NCBI GenBank assembly: GCA_902475415.1
Contig: CABRZK010000020.1
Span: forward strand, 1 to 16,242
From: an uncultured Eubacterium sp.
GTDB lineage: Bacteria; Bacillota; Clostridia; Lachnospirales; Lachnospiraceae
Direction of reading: 5' to 3'
Length of the DNA: 16,242 nucleotides
In this document: piece after piece, positions 7,226 to 13,721 of the stretch
Numbering within the stretch: position 1 is the stretch's first letter
Layout of the letters: the number at the start of each line of letters is the position of its first letter
The notes under the pieces: model-generated
Told to the model about the DNA's origin: nothing
Database searches by the model: none
What the model saw: the letters and a program-made list of their open reading frames with translations, nothing else
Position numbers and translations under genes: made by a program

Positions 7226-7498
7226 ATGGAACAGGTCTATGGAATCGCGGCTATTTCAGGGGTATGCATGCTGGTGATCCTGATAGGAATTTTGAAGAAA
7301 AATGCGGAAATTCTCTTGAATTTTGCTGCCCGCATTGTTGTTTGTTTTATCTGTACGCATTTCCTGAACATGTTTTTTTCAGGAAGGGGATTTGATGTGG
7401 CAATCGGAGTGAATCTGCTTAGTATTTTGACATACGGAACCCTTGGTTTTAGCGGCATGGCGGCACTTTACGGAATACTTTTCCTGCAAATGTTGTGA
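7226..7498 (+). CDS. BofA-like (pro-sigmaK processing inhibitor family) membrane protein
   Basis: This 90-residue protein has three hydrophobic segments: about 6-24, 29-50 and 60-88. The C-terminal stretch FDVAIGVNLLSILTYGTLGFSGMAALYGI matches the BofA family pattern, a conserved Asn-Leu-Leu block followed by a G-x-L-G-x-x-G turn and a last helix. In Bacillus BofA anchors and inhibits the SpoIVFB protease that activates sigma-K. This copy stands just before Tad pilus genes, so it may be a paralogue with a local role in the membrane rather than the sporulation BofA. ATG at 7226 has AGGAG at 7215-7219 with 6-nt spacing. A small hairpin (7491-7510) overlaps the stop codon. Confidence 0.72.
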   Translation: MEQVYGIAAISGVCMLVILIGILKKNAEILLNFAARIVVCFICTHFLNMFFSGRGFDVAIGVNLLSILTYGTLGFSGMAALYGILFLQML

Positions 7499-7510
7499 AT
7501 ATGCACAACA
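7491..7510 (+). other. Stop-codon hairpin after the BofA-like gene
   Basis: TGTTGTG (7491-7497) and CACAACA (7504-7510) form a perfect 7-bp stem over the TGA stop. No T-run follows, so it is not an intrinsic terminator. With the promoter candidate just downstream it could separate expression of the first gene from the tad genes by stabilising the upstream 3' end. Confidence 0.4.
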
Positions 7511-7535
7511 GCAAAAATGGAGAAAAAACAGGGGG

Positions 7536-7564
7536 TAGACAGACCGGAAAAAAGGACATATAAT
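7536..7564 (+). promoter_or_regulatory. Candidate promoter for the tad operon (before tadV)
   Basis: TAGACA (7536-7541), 17 bases and a perfect TATAAT (7559-7564) form a strong sigma-A-type site. Transcription would begin near 7571, just before the AAAGGAGGTGG ribosome site of tadV. This also argues against the longer reading frame that starts at 7517. Confidence 0.6.
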
Positions 7565-7591
7565 CGGTTTCACAAAGGAGGTGGAACACAT

Positions 7592-8122
7592 GTGGAGTTA
7601 TTTCGAATCAGCGTAACAGCCGTACTCCTGTTGTGGGCGGTGGCAATGGACACTGCGTCCGGAAAAATCAGGAACCGGCTGATGGTGTGTGGATTAGTTG
7701 TGGGGATTTTATTGTGGCTTCCTCAAATAAGAGAAACGGGAGTTCTGGAATTGCTGGCAGGAGTGCTGTTGCCGGTATGTATATGCTGGATACCGTTTCG
7801 TATGCATGGTCTTGGCGCCGGCGATATTAAATTATTTTGTGTAATAGGCTGTCTGAATGGTGGCCGAATTGTTATCTATTGTATCTGTATTTCTTTCCTG
7901 CTGGCAGCAGGATTCTCGTTTGGCAGATTGCTGAATCAGAAGCAGTTTTGCACAAGTATGCGAAATTGCATTCATTATTTTCAAATAATTATTCAAAACA
8001 GGGAGATAATTCCCTATCCTGAAAGAAATTGTTCCGGACATCGATTTCATTTTTCTGTTGCAATACTTTTGGGATATGTATTGATTCTGGGGGTGAAAGT
8101 GTGCAGGATCATACCATTTTAA
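7592..8122 (+). CDS. tadV: Prepilin peptidase, A24 family (TadV/CpaA)
   Basis: This is a 176-residue integral membrane aspartic protease that should cleave the leader peptide of Flp-type prepilins for the Tad pilus. Both catalytic aspartates are in place. Asp20 lies in AMDTASGKIRNRL, the counterpart of the D-x-x-x-x-x-I-P-N segment. Asp78 lies in GLGAGDIKLF, the GxGD motif. Four or more hydrophobic segments follow the CpaA pattern. The GTG start at 7592 is preferred: GGAGGTGG lies about 8 nt upstream (7577-7584), residue 1 begins the first membrane helix, and a promoter candidate lies between 7517 and 7592. An ATG one base earlier in phase (7590) opens only an 8-codon frame. The 3' end overlaps the next gene by 22 bases. 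Confidence 0.88.
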   Translation: MELFRISVTAVLLLWAVAMDTASGKIRNRLMVCGLVVGILLWLPQIRETGVLELLAGVLLPVCICWIPFRMHGLGAGDIKLFCVIGCLNGGRIVIYCICISFLLAAGFSFGRLLNQKQFCTSMRNCIHYFQIIIQNREIIPYPERNCSGHRFHFSVAILLGYVLILGVKVCRIIPF

Positions 8123-9204
8123 TTGGAGGTCTGGATAAAACGTATATGCAGAAGCTGGCATTATATCTGAATGAACGGATGGAATCCGGGATACGGGTGG
8201 AACTGGCTGAATGGGTGGAAGATTCTGTAAATAAAGAAGCAGTGTGTTTTATAAATCAATCGAAACAGCCTGGATGTGATACAGAACGGGAAAACGATGG
8301 TCATTGGAATATCGTGATTGGAACAGAAGAATTTGCAGCTGCTTTGAAAGATCAGGCGGACAAGATCCTGATTTTCAGCGAGGAGATGGCGGAGGATGAC
8401 ACGCACATTTATCCATATCAGACCAGAGAAGTACTGTACCGGAAAATTGTAACCCGTTGCGTACAGCATGTGGGAAACGTAAGGAGAAAAACGGATGGAA
8501 TTACGCCGGAGATTATTGTCGTTACAGGGGGAACTGGCACTGGACAAATGAGTGCGTTGGCCGTTTTGGGAGCATGGATCCTGTCGCAGCAAAAGAACGT
8601 ATTGTATCTGAATCTGACAGAGTGCAGCGGAATATCAGAATTGCTGCATTTAGAACAAAATGAGGATCTCAGTGATCTGATTCTTGCGCTGAGAAGAGAT
8701 GCGAATACATTTTTGGGTGGATATACAGGCAGAATGGAAAAAATGGATTATATATGTCCGACAGGAAATCCACAAATTTTATATGAACTGGATGGATCAG
8801 ATGTGAAACGGCTGCTGGAGTGTATACAACATCAGAATTATGCAGCAGTGGTAATTGCTCTTGGAACAATTATGTGCGGATGCGAAGAGATTTTTTCCAC
8901 TGCAGGACAGATTCTTTTCCTGAAAGAGGATGGAGTGATAGAGACATGCGCAGCGAATGAATGGAGGGAATTGATACGGAAATGCATAGGGGATAAAGCT
9001 GTGGATATACAGGAAATTACGCTACAGAAATTATATGGAGATGTGACAGGAAGTCAGCTGTTGTATGAATGGATGGAATCAGAAACAGGATTTATGCTGA
9101 TGCAGATATTACAGGGGAAGGGAAATACATATGAGAGAAGACTGGCAGGAACTGAGGAGACAGATTTTAGAGACTCTGGATGTATCGAGGGAGATTTCGG
9201 ATGA
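8101..9204 (+). CDS. tadZ: TadZ/CpaE-like pilus assembly ATPase, degenerate Walker A
   Basis: This 367-residue protein has the CpaE/TadZ layout: an atypical receiver-like N-terminal domain (about 1-125), then a MinD/ParA-like ATPase domain. These proteins place the Tad secretion machine in the cell. The P-loop is VVTGGTGTGQMSALAVLGAW (141-160): the lysine and Ser/Thr of a GK[ST] motif are replaced (G-Q-M), so nucleotide hydrolysis is doubtful. TadZ proteins are known for atypical Walker A motifs. GTG at 8101 is preferred, with GGGGGTGA just upstream (8089-8096). The frame is open back to an ATG at 8029, but that part only shadows tadV. It overlaps tadV by 22 bases and, unusually, tadA by 74 bases. 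The last ~24 residues look unlike the rest. Confidence 0.8.
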   Translation: MQDHTILIGGLDKTYMQKLALYLNERMESGIRVELAEWVEDSVNKEAVCFINQSKQPGCDTERENDGHWNIVIGTEEFAAALKDQADKILIFSEEMAEDDTHIYPYQTREVLYRKIVTRCVQHVGNVRRKTDGITPEIIVVTGGTGTGQMSALAVLGAWILSQQKNVLYLNLTECSGISELLHLEQNEDLSDLILALRRDANTFLGGYTGRMEKMDYICPTGNPQILYELDGSDVKRLLECIQHQNYAAVVIALGTIMCGCEEIFSTAGQILFLKEDGVIETCAANEWRELIRKCIGDKAVDIQEITLQKLYGDVTGSQLLYEWMESETGFMLMQILQGKGNTYERRLAGTEETDFRDSGCIEGDFG

Positions 9205-10003
9205 AGAAATACGATTAAAAATCCAGTCAGAGGTAAGAAAACTGAGTCGTAACAGACTGATGTCTCTGGCTGAGCGGGAATCATATGAAAATCAGATTTT
9301 TAATTCGCTGCGCAAACTGGATATTCTTCAGGATTTGCTGGATGATCCTGAAGTGACGGAAATTATGGTAAATGGTCCGGAAAACATTTTTTATGAAAAA
9401 TATGGCTGTCTGTATCGCTGGAAGAAGGGGAGACTGTCTGCAGAGCGTCTGGCAGATATGATTCAGCAGATTGCAGGAAATTCGAACCGTGTGATCAATG
9501 AATCACAGCCAATTATGGATGCAAGGCTTGCAGACGGTTCCAGGGTAAATATTGTCCTGGCTCCGATTGCGCTGGATGGCCCCTGTATTTCCATTCGAAA
9601 GTTTCCTGATAAAGCTATGACGCTGGAACGGATGGTCATACAGAAATCAATATCAGATGAGGCAGCACAGATGATGATTGCACTTGTTCAGGCTGGTTAT
9701 AACATTTTTATTTCTGGAGGTACAGGGTCTGGAAAAACGACATTTCTGAATGCGCTGTCTGAATATATTCCGGAAAGGGACAGAGTTGTGACGATAGAAG
9801 ATTCGGCGGAATTACAGTTAAAAGGAATTGAGAATCTGGTACGCATGGAAGTGCGTTTATCAAATGGGCAGGGAGTGACACCGATTGGAATCCGTGATCT
9901 GATTCGCACAGCTTTGCGTATGCGACCGGATCGTATTATTGTTGGAGAAGTTCGGGGCGCGGAAGCGCTGGATATGCTTCAGGCTATTATATGTACTATA
10001 TAA
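9131..10003 (+). pseudogene. tadA: TadA/CpaF secretion ATPase, truncated by insertion
   Basis: TadA/CpaF is the hexameric ATPase that drives Tad pilus assembly. The N-terminal part is normal: DDPEVTEIMVNGPENIFYEKYG (71-92), the Asp-containing SQPIMDARLADGSRVNI stretch (125-141), Walker A GGTGSGKT (196-203), VTIEDSAELQL (220-230), and RMRPDRIIVGEVRGAEALDMLQA (263-285). Family members continue here with MNTGH and the His box, then about 130 or more further residues. In this gene the reading instead becomes IICTI and stops, and the base composition changes at once. The ATPase core is thus cut between the Walker B region and the His box, and the product should be inactive. ATG at 9131 follows GGGGAAGGG. 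Native sequence ends at about 9985; the last 18 bases are foreign. Confidence 0.87.
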
Positions 10004-10004
10004 T
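9986..10004. repeat. AT-rich palindrome at the island junction
   Basis: ATTATAT (9986-9992) and ATATAAT (9998-10004) are perfect inverted arms around GTACT, starting exactly at the point where tadA diverges. A second AT-rich run follows to 10018. It could be an element end, a recombinase site or a terminator remnant; short AT palindromes also arise by chance. Confidence 0.5.
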
Positions 10005-10068
10005 AATTATATATATAACGTGTATAAGGATGGAATATTATAGATTAAAGGGATGGTATAGGAACGCT

Positions 10069-10377
10069 ATGAACATTAAGTATAGATTATTGTGTAAAAG
10101 GTTAATAGAGGAAGGGAAGAGAGTAGGTGTCATTCAATATTATAATGTACTGTTCATAATGGAGTTGTTGTCAGATAAAGACATATGGTCTTTAGAACAA
10201 TGGGTGAATAGTATGAATAGCATGTATATGAAGGATATACATAATTGGTGTAGATTACATTTTATTAAATATCACACTGTATTTGTTTACAGAATAGAGT
10301 ATCCGGTAAAAGCAAATATTTGGAATGGGTATTCATATATAAGGTGGAGGGTGGAGCGAATGATGAATTTAGAATAA
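10069..10377 (+). CDS. Hypothetical small protein, 102 aa (doubtful)
   Basis: An AT-rich open frame reads MNIKYRLLCKRLIEEGKRVG and contains aromatic- and Trp-rich segments (WSLEQWVNSM, HNWCRLHF, WNGYSYIRW). No domain is recognised and it has no membrane segment. The frame is open from the junction ATG at 9991, but ATG at 10069 has a modest Shine-Dalgarno (AGGA, 10060-10063, 5-nt spacing). It could be a degraded fragment or a small island gene. Besides this frame and the 41-residue frame near 10463, the 600-base stretch between the junction and the helicase holds nothing else I can support. Confidence 0.35.
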   Translation: MNIKYRLLCKRLIEEGKRVGVIQYYNVLFIMELLSDKDIWSLEQWVNSMNSMYMKDIHNWCRLHFIKYHTVFVYRIEYPVKANIWNGYSYIRWRVERMMNLE

Positions 10378-10462
10378 GATAAAATGGTGCTTGCATGAAA
10401 GGGAGCCTTAAAGTGGGATATCCTTTTTGAAAGTATGGATCCAAAGAAGTGATTGTTGAGTG

Positions 10463-10588
10463 ATGATAATGAATGACGGGTTTATTTCTTCGTGGTATAC
10501 TGTAGGCATAGATGAAAATAATGTATGGTTTCAGAATATAATAACAAGAAGTCTTACATACGAACCCTGCAAGTGGTGTAATTCATAA
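10463..10588 (+). CDS. Possible 41-residue small ORF upstream of the helicase
   Basis: The frame begins MIMNDGFISSWYTVG, ends with CKWCNS, and stops 24 bases before the helicase ATG. No convincing ribosome binding site precedes it and the family is unknown. It could be a leader peptide or chance; the promoter candidate at 10473-10501 lies inside it, which argues against coding if that promoter is real. Confidence 0.18.
   Translation: MIMNDGFISSWYTVGIDENNVWFQNIITRSLTYEPCKWCNS
10473..10501 (+). promoter_or_regulatory. Candidate promoter for the helicase-methyltransferase pair
   Basis: ATGACG (10473-10478), 17 bases and TATACT (10496-10501) give a fair sigma-A match about 110 bases before the helicase start. 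A second -10-like TATAAT at 10537-10542 lacks a good -35. Confidence 0.4.
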
Positions 10589-10612
10589 GATACACGATAA
10601 GGAGGCTCATAA

Positions 10613-13600
10613 ATGGCTTACAATAATTTATACATAGTGGATAATTCCACAGAGCAGCAATCTGTAAAAGAATATCTAACTGATTGGTGCAAAGTATCAA
10701 AACAGATGGATATTGCTACCGGGTACTTGAAAATAGGTGGCTTACTTGCACTGGACACACATTGGCAAAAGCTGGACAAAATCCGTATAATTCTTGGAAA
10801 TGAAATGACCAAGTATACCAGGGATGTCATTGATAAGGCTGTTGAGGTACTGATTTCACGTTTCAATGATAGCATAGATACGGAGCATGAAAAAAATGAG
10901 TTCCTGATAGGTGTCCCTGCAATTCTGGAGGCAATGAAATCTGGCAAAATTGAATGCCGAGTGTACGATAAAAATAAGTTTCACGCAAAAGCCTATATAA
11001 CATATTTTCGTGACGAATACCGGAATCAGTTTATCCAGGCAATGAATGTACCAATTGGTTATGCCCTTGTTGGATCTAGCAATTTTACGAAAGCGGGACT
11101 TACTCAGAATATTGAACTTAATGTTCAGGTGAGTAATGATGTAGATCAGTTGCAAAAGTGGTTTGATGATCATTGGGAGCGGGGGGAAGATATCACTACG
11201 GCGGTGCTCAATGTTATTGAGAACCATGTAAAGGAATTCAGTCCATACGATGTATATATACGATCAATGTATGAGTATTTCAAGAGCCGTGAGGAAACCG
11301 TTTCTGAATGGGAACAACATGATTCTGTTATCTACCAGGGACTTTCCCAGTATCAGCGTGACGGATATAACGGTCTCATAGAGATTGCAAATCGTTATTC
11401 GGGTGCCTTTTTATGCGATGGCGTTGGTCTTGGCAAGACCTTTGTAGGCATGATGCTCATTGAACGCTTCGTTAAAAAGGAACGGAAGAATGTTGTACTG
11501 ATTGTACCTGCCGCTGCAAGAGTGTCTGTATGGGAAACCACCATCAAAAAGTATATTCCTGAAATCTTGGATGGTTTCTATTCTTTCAAGATTATCAACC
11601 ACACTGATCTGCTTCTTGAGAAAAACGAAAACCTCATGAATCAGATTCAGGAGCAGGCGGAGATTGTCATAATCGATGAGGCGCATCATTTTCGTAACCG
11701 CTCATCCAATCGTTACCGTAAATTGTTTGATATGATGGCGGGGGGACGTCAGAAACAGATGTTTATGCTTACTGCTACTCCAATCAATAACAGCTTTTTG
11801 GATTTGCAGCATTTGATAGAATTGTTTACACATAGACAGGATGACTACTTTGCCGCTGCCCCGCTCGGAATTCACAGTCTTTCTGGTCATTTCAAAAAGA
11901 TGGAAGCCAATCTCAAGCGCCAGGCGGGTACCGAAGTTTCCGATGCCGTGGATGTATCGGATGATATTTTTCGTGCGGATCCATTGGTAAATGCACTTGT
12001 GGTACAGCGTAGCCGAGCCTATGTTAAAAAGAGTTTGTCTGCCACAGAGGGCGATAAGGTAATGTTCTCCATCCGGCAGGCTCCAATTGTGGCAAATTAC
12101 TCCTTGCGCAGTTCTTATGGAAAGCTGATAGATGACTTTGTAAATTCTTTTTACCGTAAAGATAAGGAATCTGGGCGTAGCCTTCCTATTCTGGCTTTGG
12201 CTGTATATTCTCCTTATGAGGACGAGTATTATATCGGGGATAAATCCAAAATTGACTTGATGGTATCTGGTCGCCAGCAACAGGTAGTAAATTTGATACG
12301 GCAGTTGTTACTGAAGCGCTTTGAAAGTTCTATTGCGGCTTTTGAGGAGACCTGTATTCGAATTTATTTTAGACTGTATACATTCCTTAATGACTACAAA
12401 GAGAACGGCAACAAACGACTCATAGAACGGACGCTCAATTATCAGGCGAAGGTCTTGGATTATGTAAAGAATTTTATAGAAAACAATATGCAGTCCACTC
12501 TTGAGGAGTTAGAGGACGATTTGCCCGATTATGTATGGGAAACGGAAGATAACCTTAATACAGAAGATTTCGATATTCGTGCCATGTTGGATGACACTAT
12601 CTTGGATATGGAGGTCTTGGCTGAATTCATCGAAGATATTATGGATTTTGACTCCAGCAAAGATGACAAAATTCGAGAACTGAAGCGTATTCTTACCGAG
12701 GATGAGCGCATAAAAGGGAAAAAAGTCATTATTTTTACCGAGTTCCGATCTACTGCTAAATACATTTATCGCGAACTGCAAAAGGCTGGCTTTGAGGGCT
12801 TATATGAAATTGATGGTCAGTCCAAAGGCAATCGACATGATATGGTGGTTCGGTTCAGCCCATATTATAATGATTCTTGCTCCACAGAAGTAAAGGATGA
12901 AATTCAAATTTTGATTGCTACCGATGTTTTGGCAGAGGGCTTAAATCTCCAGGACGCTTCGTGCCTGATCAACTATGAATTGCACTGGAATCCTGTTCGT
13001 CTTATGCAGCGTATCGGTCGTGTTGACCGCCGTCGTAATGTAGAGATTGAAGAACGCCTTCTGGCTGATCATCCAGAGTTGGCAGGAGACAGGGCAAACG
13101 CTTATTACTGGAATTTTCTTCCTCCTACAGAGTTGGAACAGCTTCTTAACCTATATCAGACGGTTTCGAAGAAAACTCTTCGTATTTCTAAGACCTTCGG
13201 TATTGAGGGTAAGAAACTGCTGACACCAGAAGATGATTTTGAAGCTCTGAAAGAATTTAACTCTCAGTATGAAGGGGAAACATCCTGGGATGAGGAAATG
13301 GCTCTTGCATATCAGAAACTTCTTGCAGCGCAGCCAGACTATCCTGATCTGGCTGCATCTATGCCTAAAAAGATGTATTCTGGTAAACAAGCATCCACCT
13401 TTACTGGATTCTTCTTCTGTTACGAATTGCCGATGAAACGAACTGATGGGACATGGTCTGATGGAGATGGTTGGTATCGCTGGTATATGCTTGATCCGGA
13501 AACAAATAAAGTAATCGAATCCACCTACGATATCTGGAAAGCAATTCAGTGTACACCGGAAGAACCGAGAAAAATTCATACTAATGAAGTTGGTTTTGTA

Positions 13601-13708
13601 AAAGCTAGAAAAACGATTGAAAACTATATTAAGAAAAATTATATGCGTTCTGTACAGGTACCACTCGGTGTTAAACCAAGACTTGTAACCTGGATGGAAC
13701 TTTGTTAA
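10613..13708 (+). CDS. PLD-nuclease/SNF2-family helicase fusion, restriction-type
   Basis: This 1031-residue protein has two clear parts. Residues 1-200 form a phospholipase-D-like nuclease domain with one HKD motif: NKFHAKAY (His124, Lys126) followed by VGSSNFTKAGL (153-163, GSxN). Residues 240-830 form a superfamily 2 helicase/translocase of the SNF2 type: Walker A DGVGLGKT (269-276), DEAH (355-358), TATP (387-390), TDVLAEGLNLQ (770-780) and QRIGRVDR (799-806). Such single-HKD domains dimerise to cut DNA, as in BfiI and the ATP-dependent NgoAVII/CglI-type restriction enzymes. The next gene, a type ISP-like adenine methyltransferase, starts 13 bases later with its ribosome site over this stop codon. 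The natural reading is the cutting and translocating subunit of a restriction or phage-defence system. ATG at 10613 has AAGGAGG at 10599-10605, 7-nt spacing. Confidence 0.88.
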   Translation: MAYNNLYIVDNSTEQQSVKEYLTDWCKVSKQMDIATGYLKIGGLLALDTHWQKLDKIRIILGNEMTKYTRDVIDKAVEVLISRFNDSIDTEHEKNEFLIGVPAILEAMKSGKIECRVYDKNKFHAKAYITYFRDEYRNQFIQAMNVPIGYALVGSSNFTKAGLTQNIELNVQVSNDVDQLQKWFDDHWERGEDITTAVLNVIENHVKEFSPYDVYIRSMYEYFKSREETVSEWEQHDSVIYQGLSQYQRDGYNGLIEIANRYSGAFLCDGVGLGKTFVGMMLIERFVKKERKNVVLIVPAAARVSVWETTIKKYIPEILDGFYSFKIINHTDLLLEKNENLMNQIQEQAEIVIIDEAHHFRNRSSNRYRKLFDMMAGGRQKQMFMLTATPINNSFLDLQHLIELFTHRQDDYFAAAPLGIHSLSGHFKKMEANLKRQAGTEVSDAVDVSDDIFRADPLVNALVVQRSRAYVKKSLSATEGDKVMFSIRQAPIVANYSLRSSYGKLIDDFVNSFYRKDKESGRSLPILALAVYSPYEDEYYIGDKSKIDLMVSGRQQQVVNLIRQLLLKRFESSIAAFEETCIRIYFRLYTFLNDYKENGNKRLIERTLNYQAKVLDYVKNFIENNMQSTLEELEDDLPDYVWETEDNLNTEDFDIRAMLDDTILDMEVLAEFIEDIMDFDSSKDDKIRELKRILTEDERIKGKKVIIFTEFRSTAKYIYRELQKAGFEGLYEIDGQSKGNRHDMVVRFSPYYNDSCSTEVKDEIQILIATDVLAEGLNLQDASCLINYELHWNPVRLMQRIGRVDRRRNVEIEERLLADHPELAGDRANAYYWNFLPPTELEQLLNLYQTVSKKTLRISKTFGIEGKKLLTPEDDFEALKEFNSQYEGETSWDEEMALAYQKLLAAQPDYPDLAASMPKKMYSGKQASTFTGFFFCYELPMKRTDGTWSDGDGWYRWYMLDPETNKVIESTYDIWKAIQCTPEEPRKIHTNEVGFVKARKTIENYIKKNYMRSVQVPLGVKPRLVTWMELC

Positions 13709-13721
13709 GGAGGTGTACAGT

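Noticed and set aside
7517..7591. Longer N-terminus for the prepilin peptidase (ATG 7517)
   Set aside because: A strong promoter candidate and the only good ribosome site lie after it, and the added 25 residues are not part of the A24 peptidase family.
8029..8100. Upstream ATG for the TadZ-like protein
   Set aside because: These codons only mirror the 3' end of tadV in another frame; the GTG at 8101 has a ribosome site and begins the conserved fold.
9986..10060. Group II intron as the cause of the tadA interruption
   Set aside because: No GUGYG 5' end or reverse transcriptase follows; the cargo is a restriction-type gene pair.
11702..12280. Minus-strand open frame of 192 codons within the helicase gene
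   Set aside because: It is antisense to the helicase core and shows no domain or start signal.
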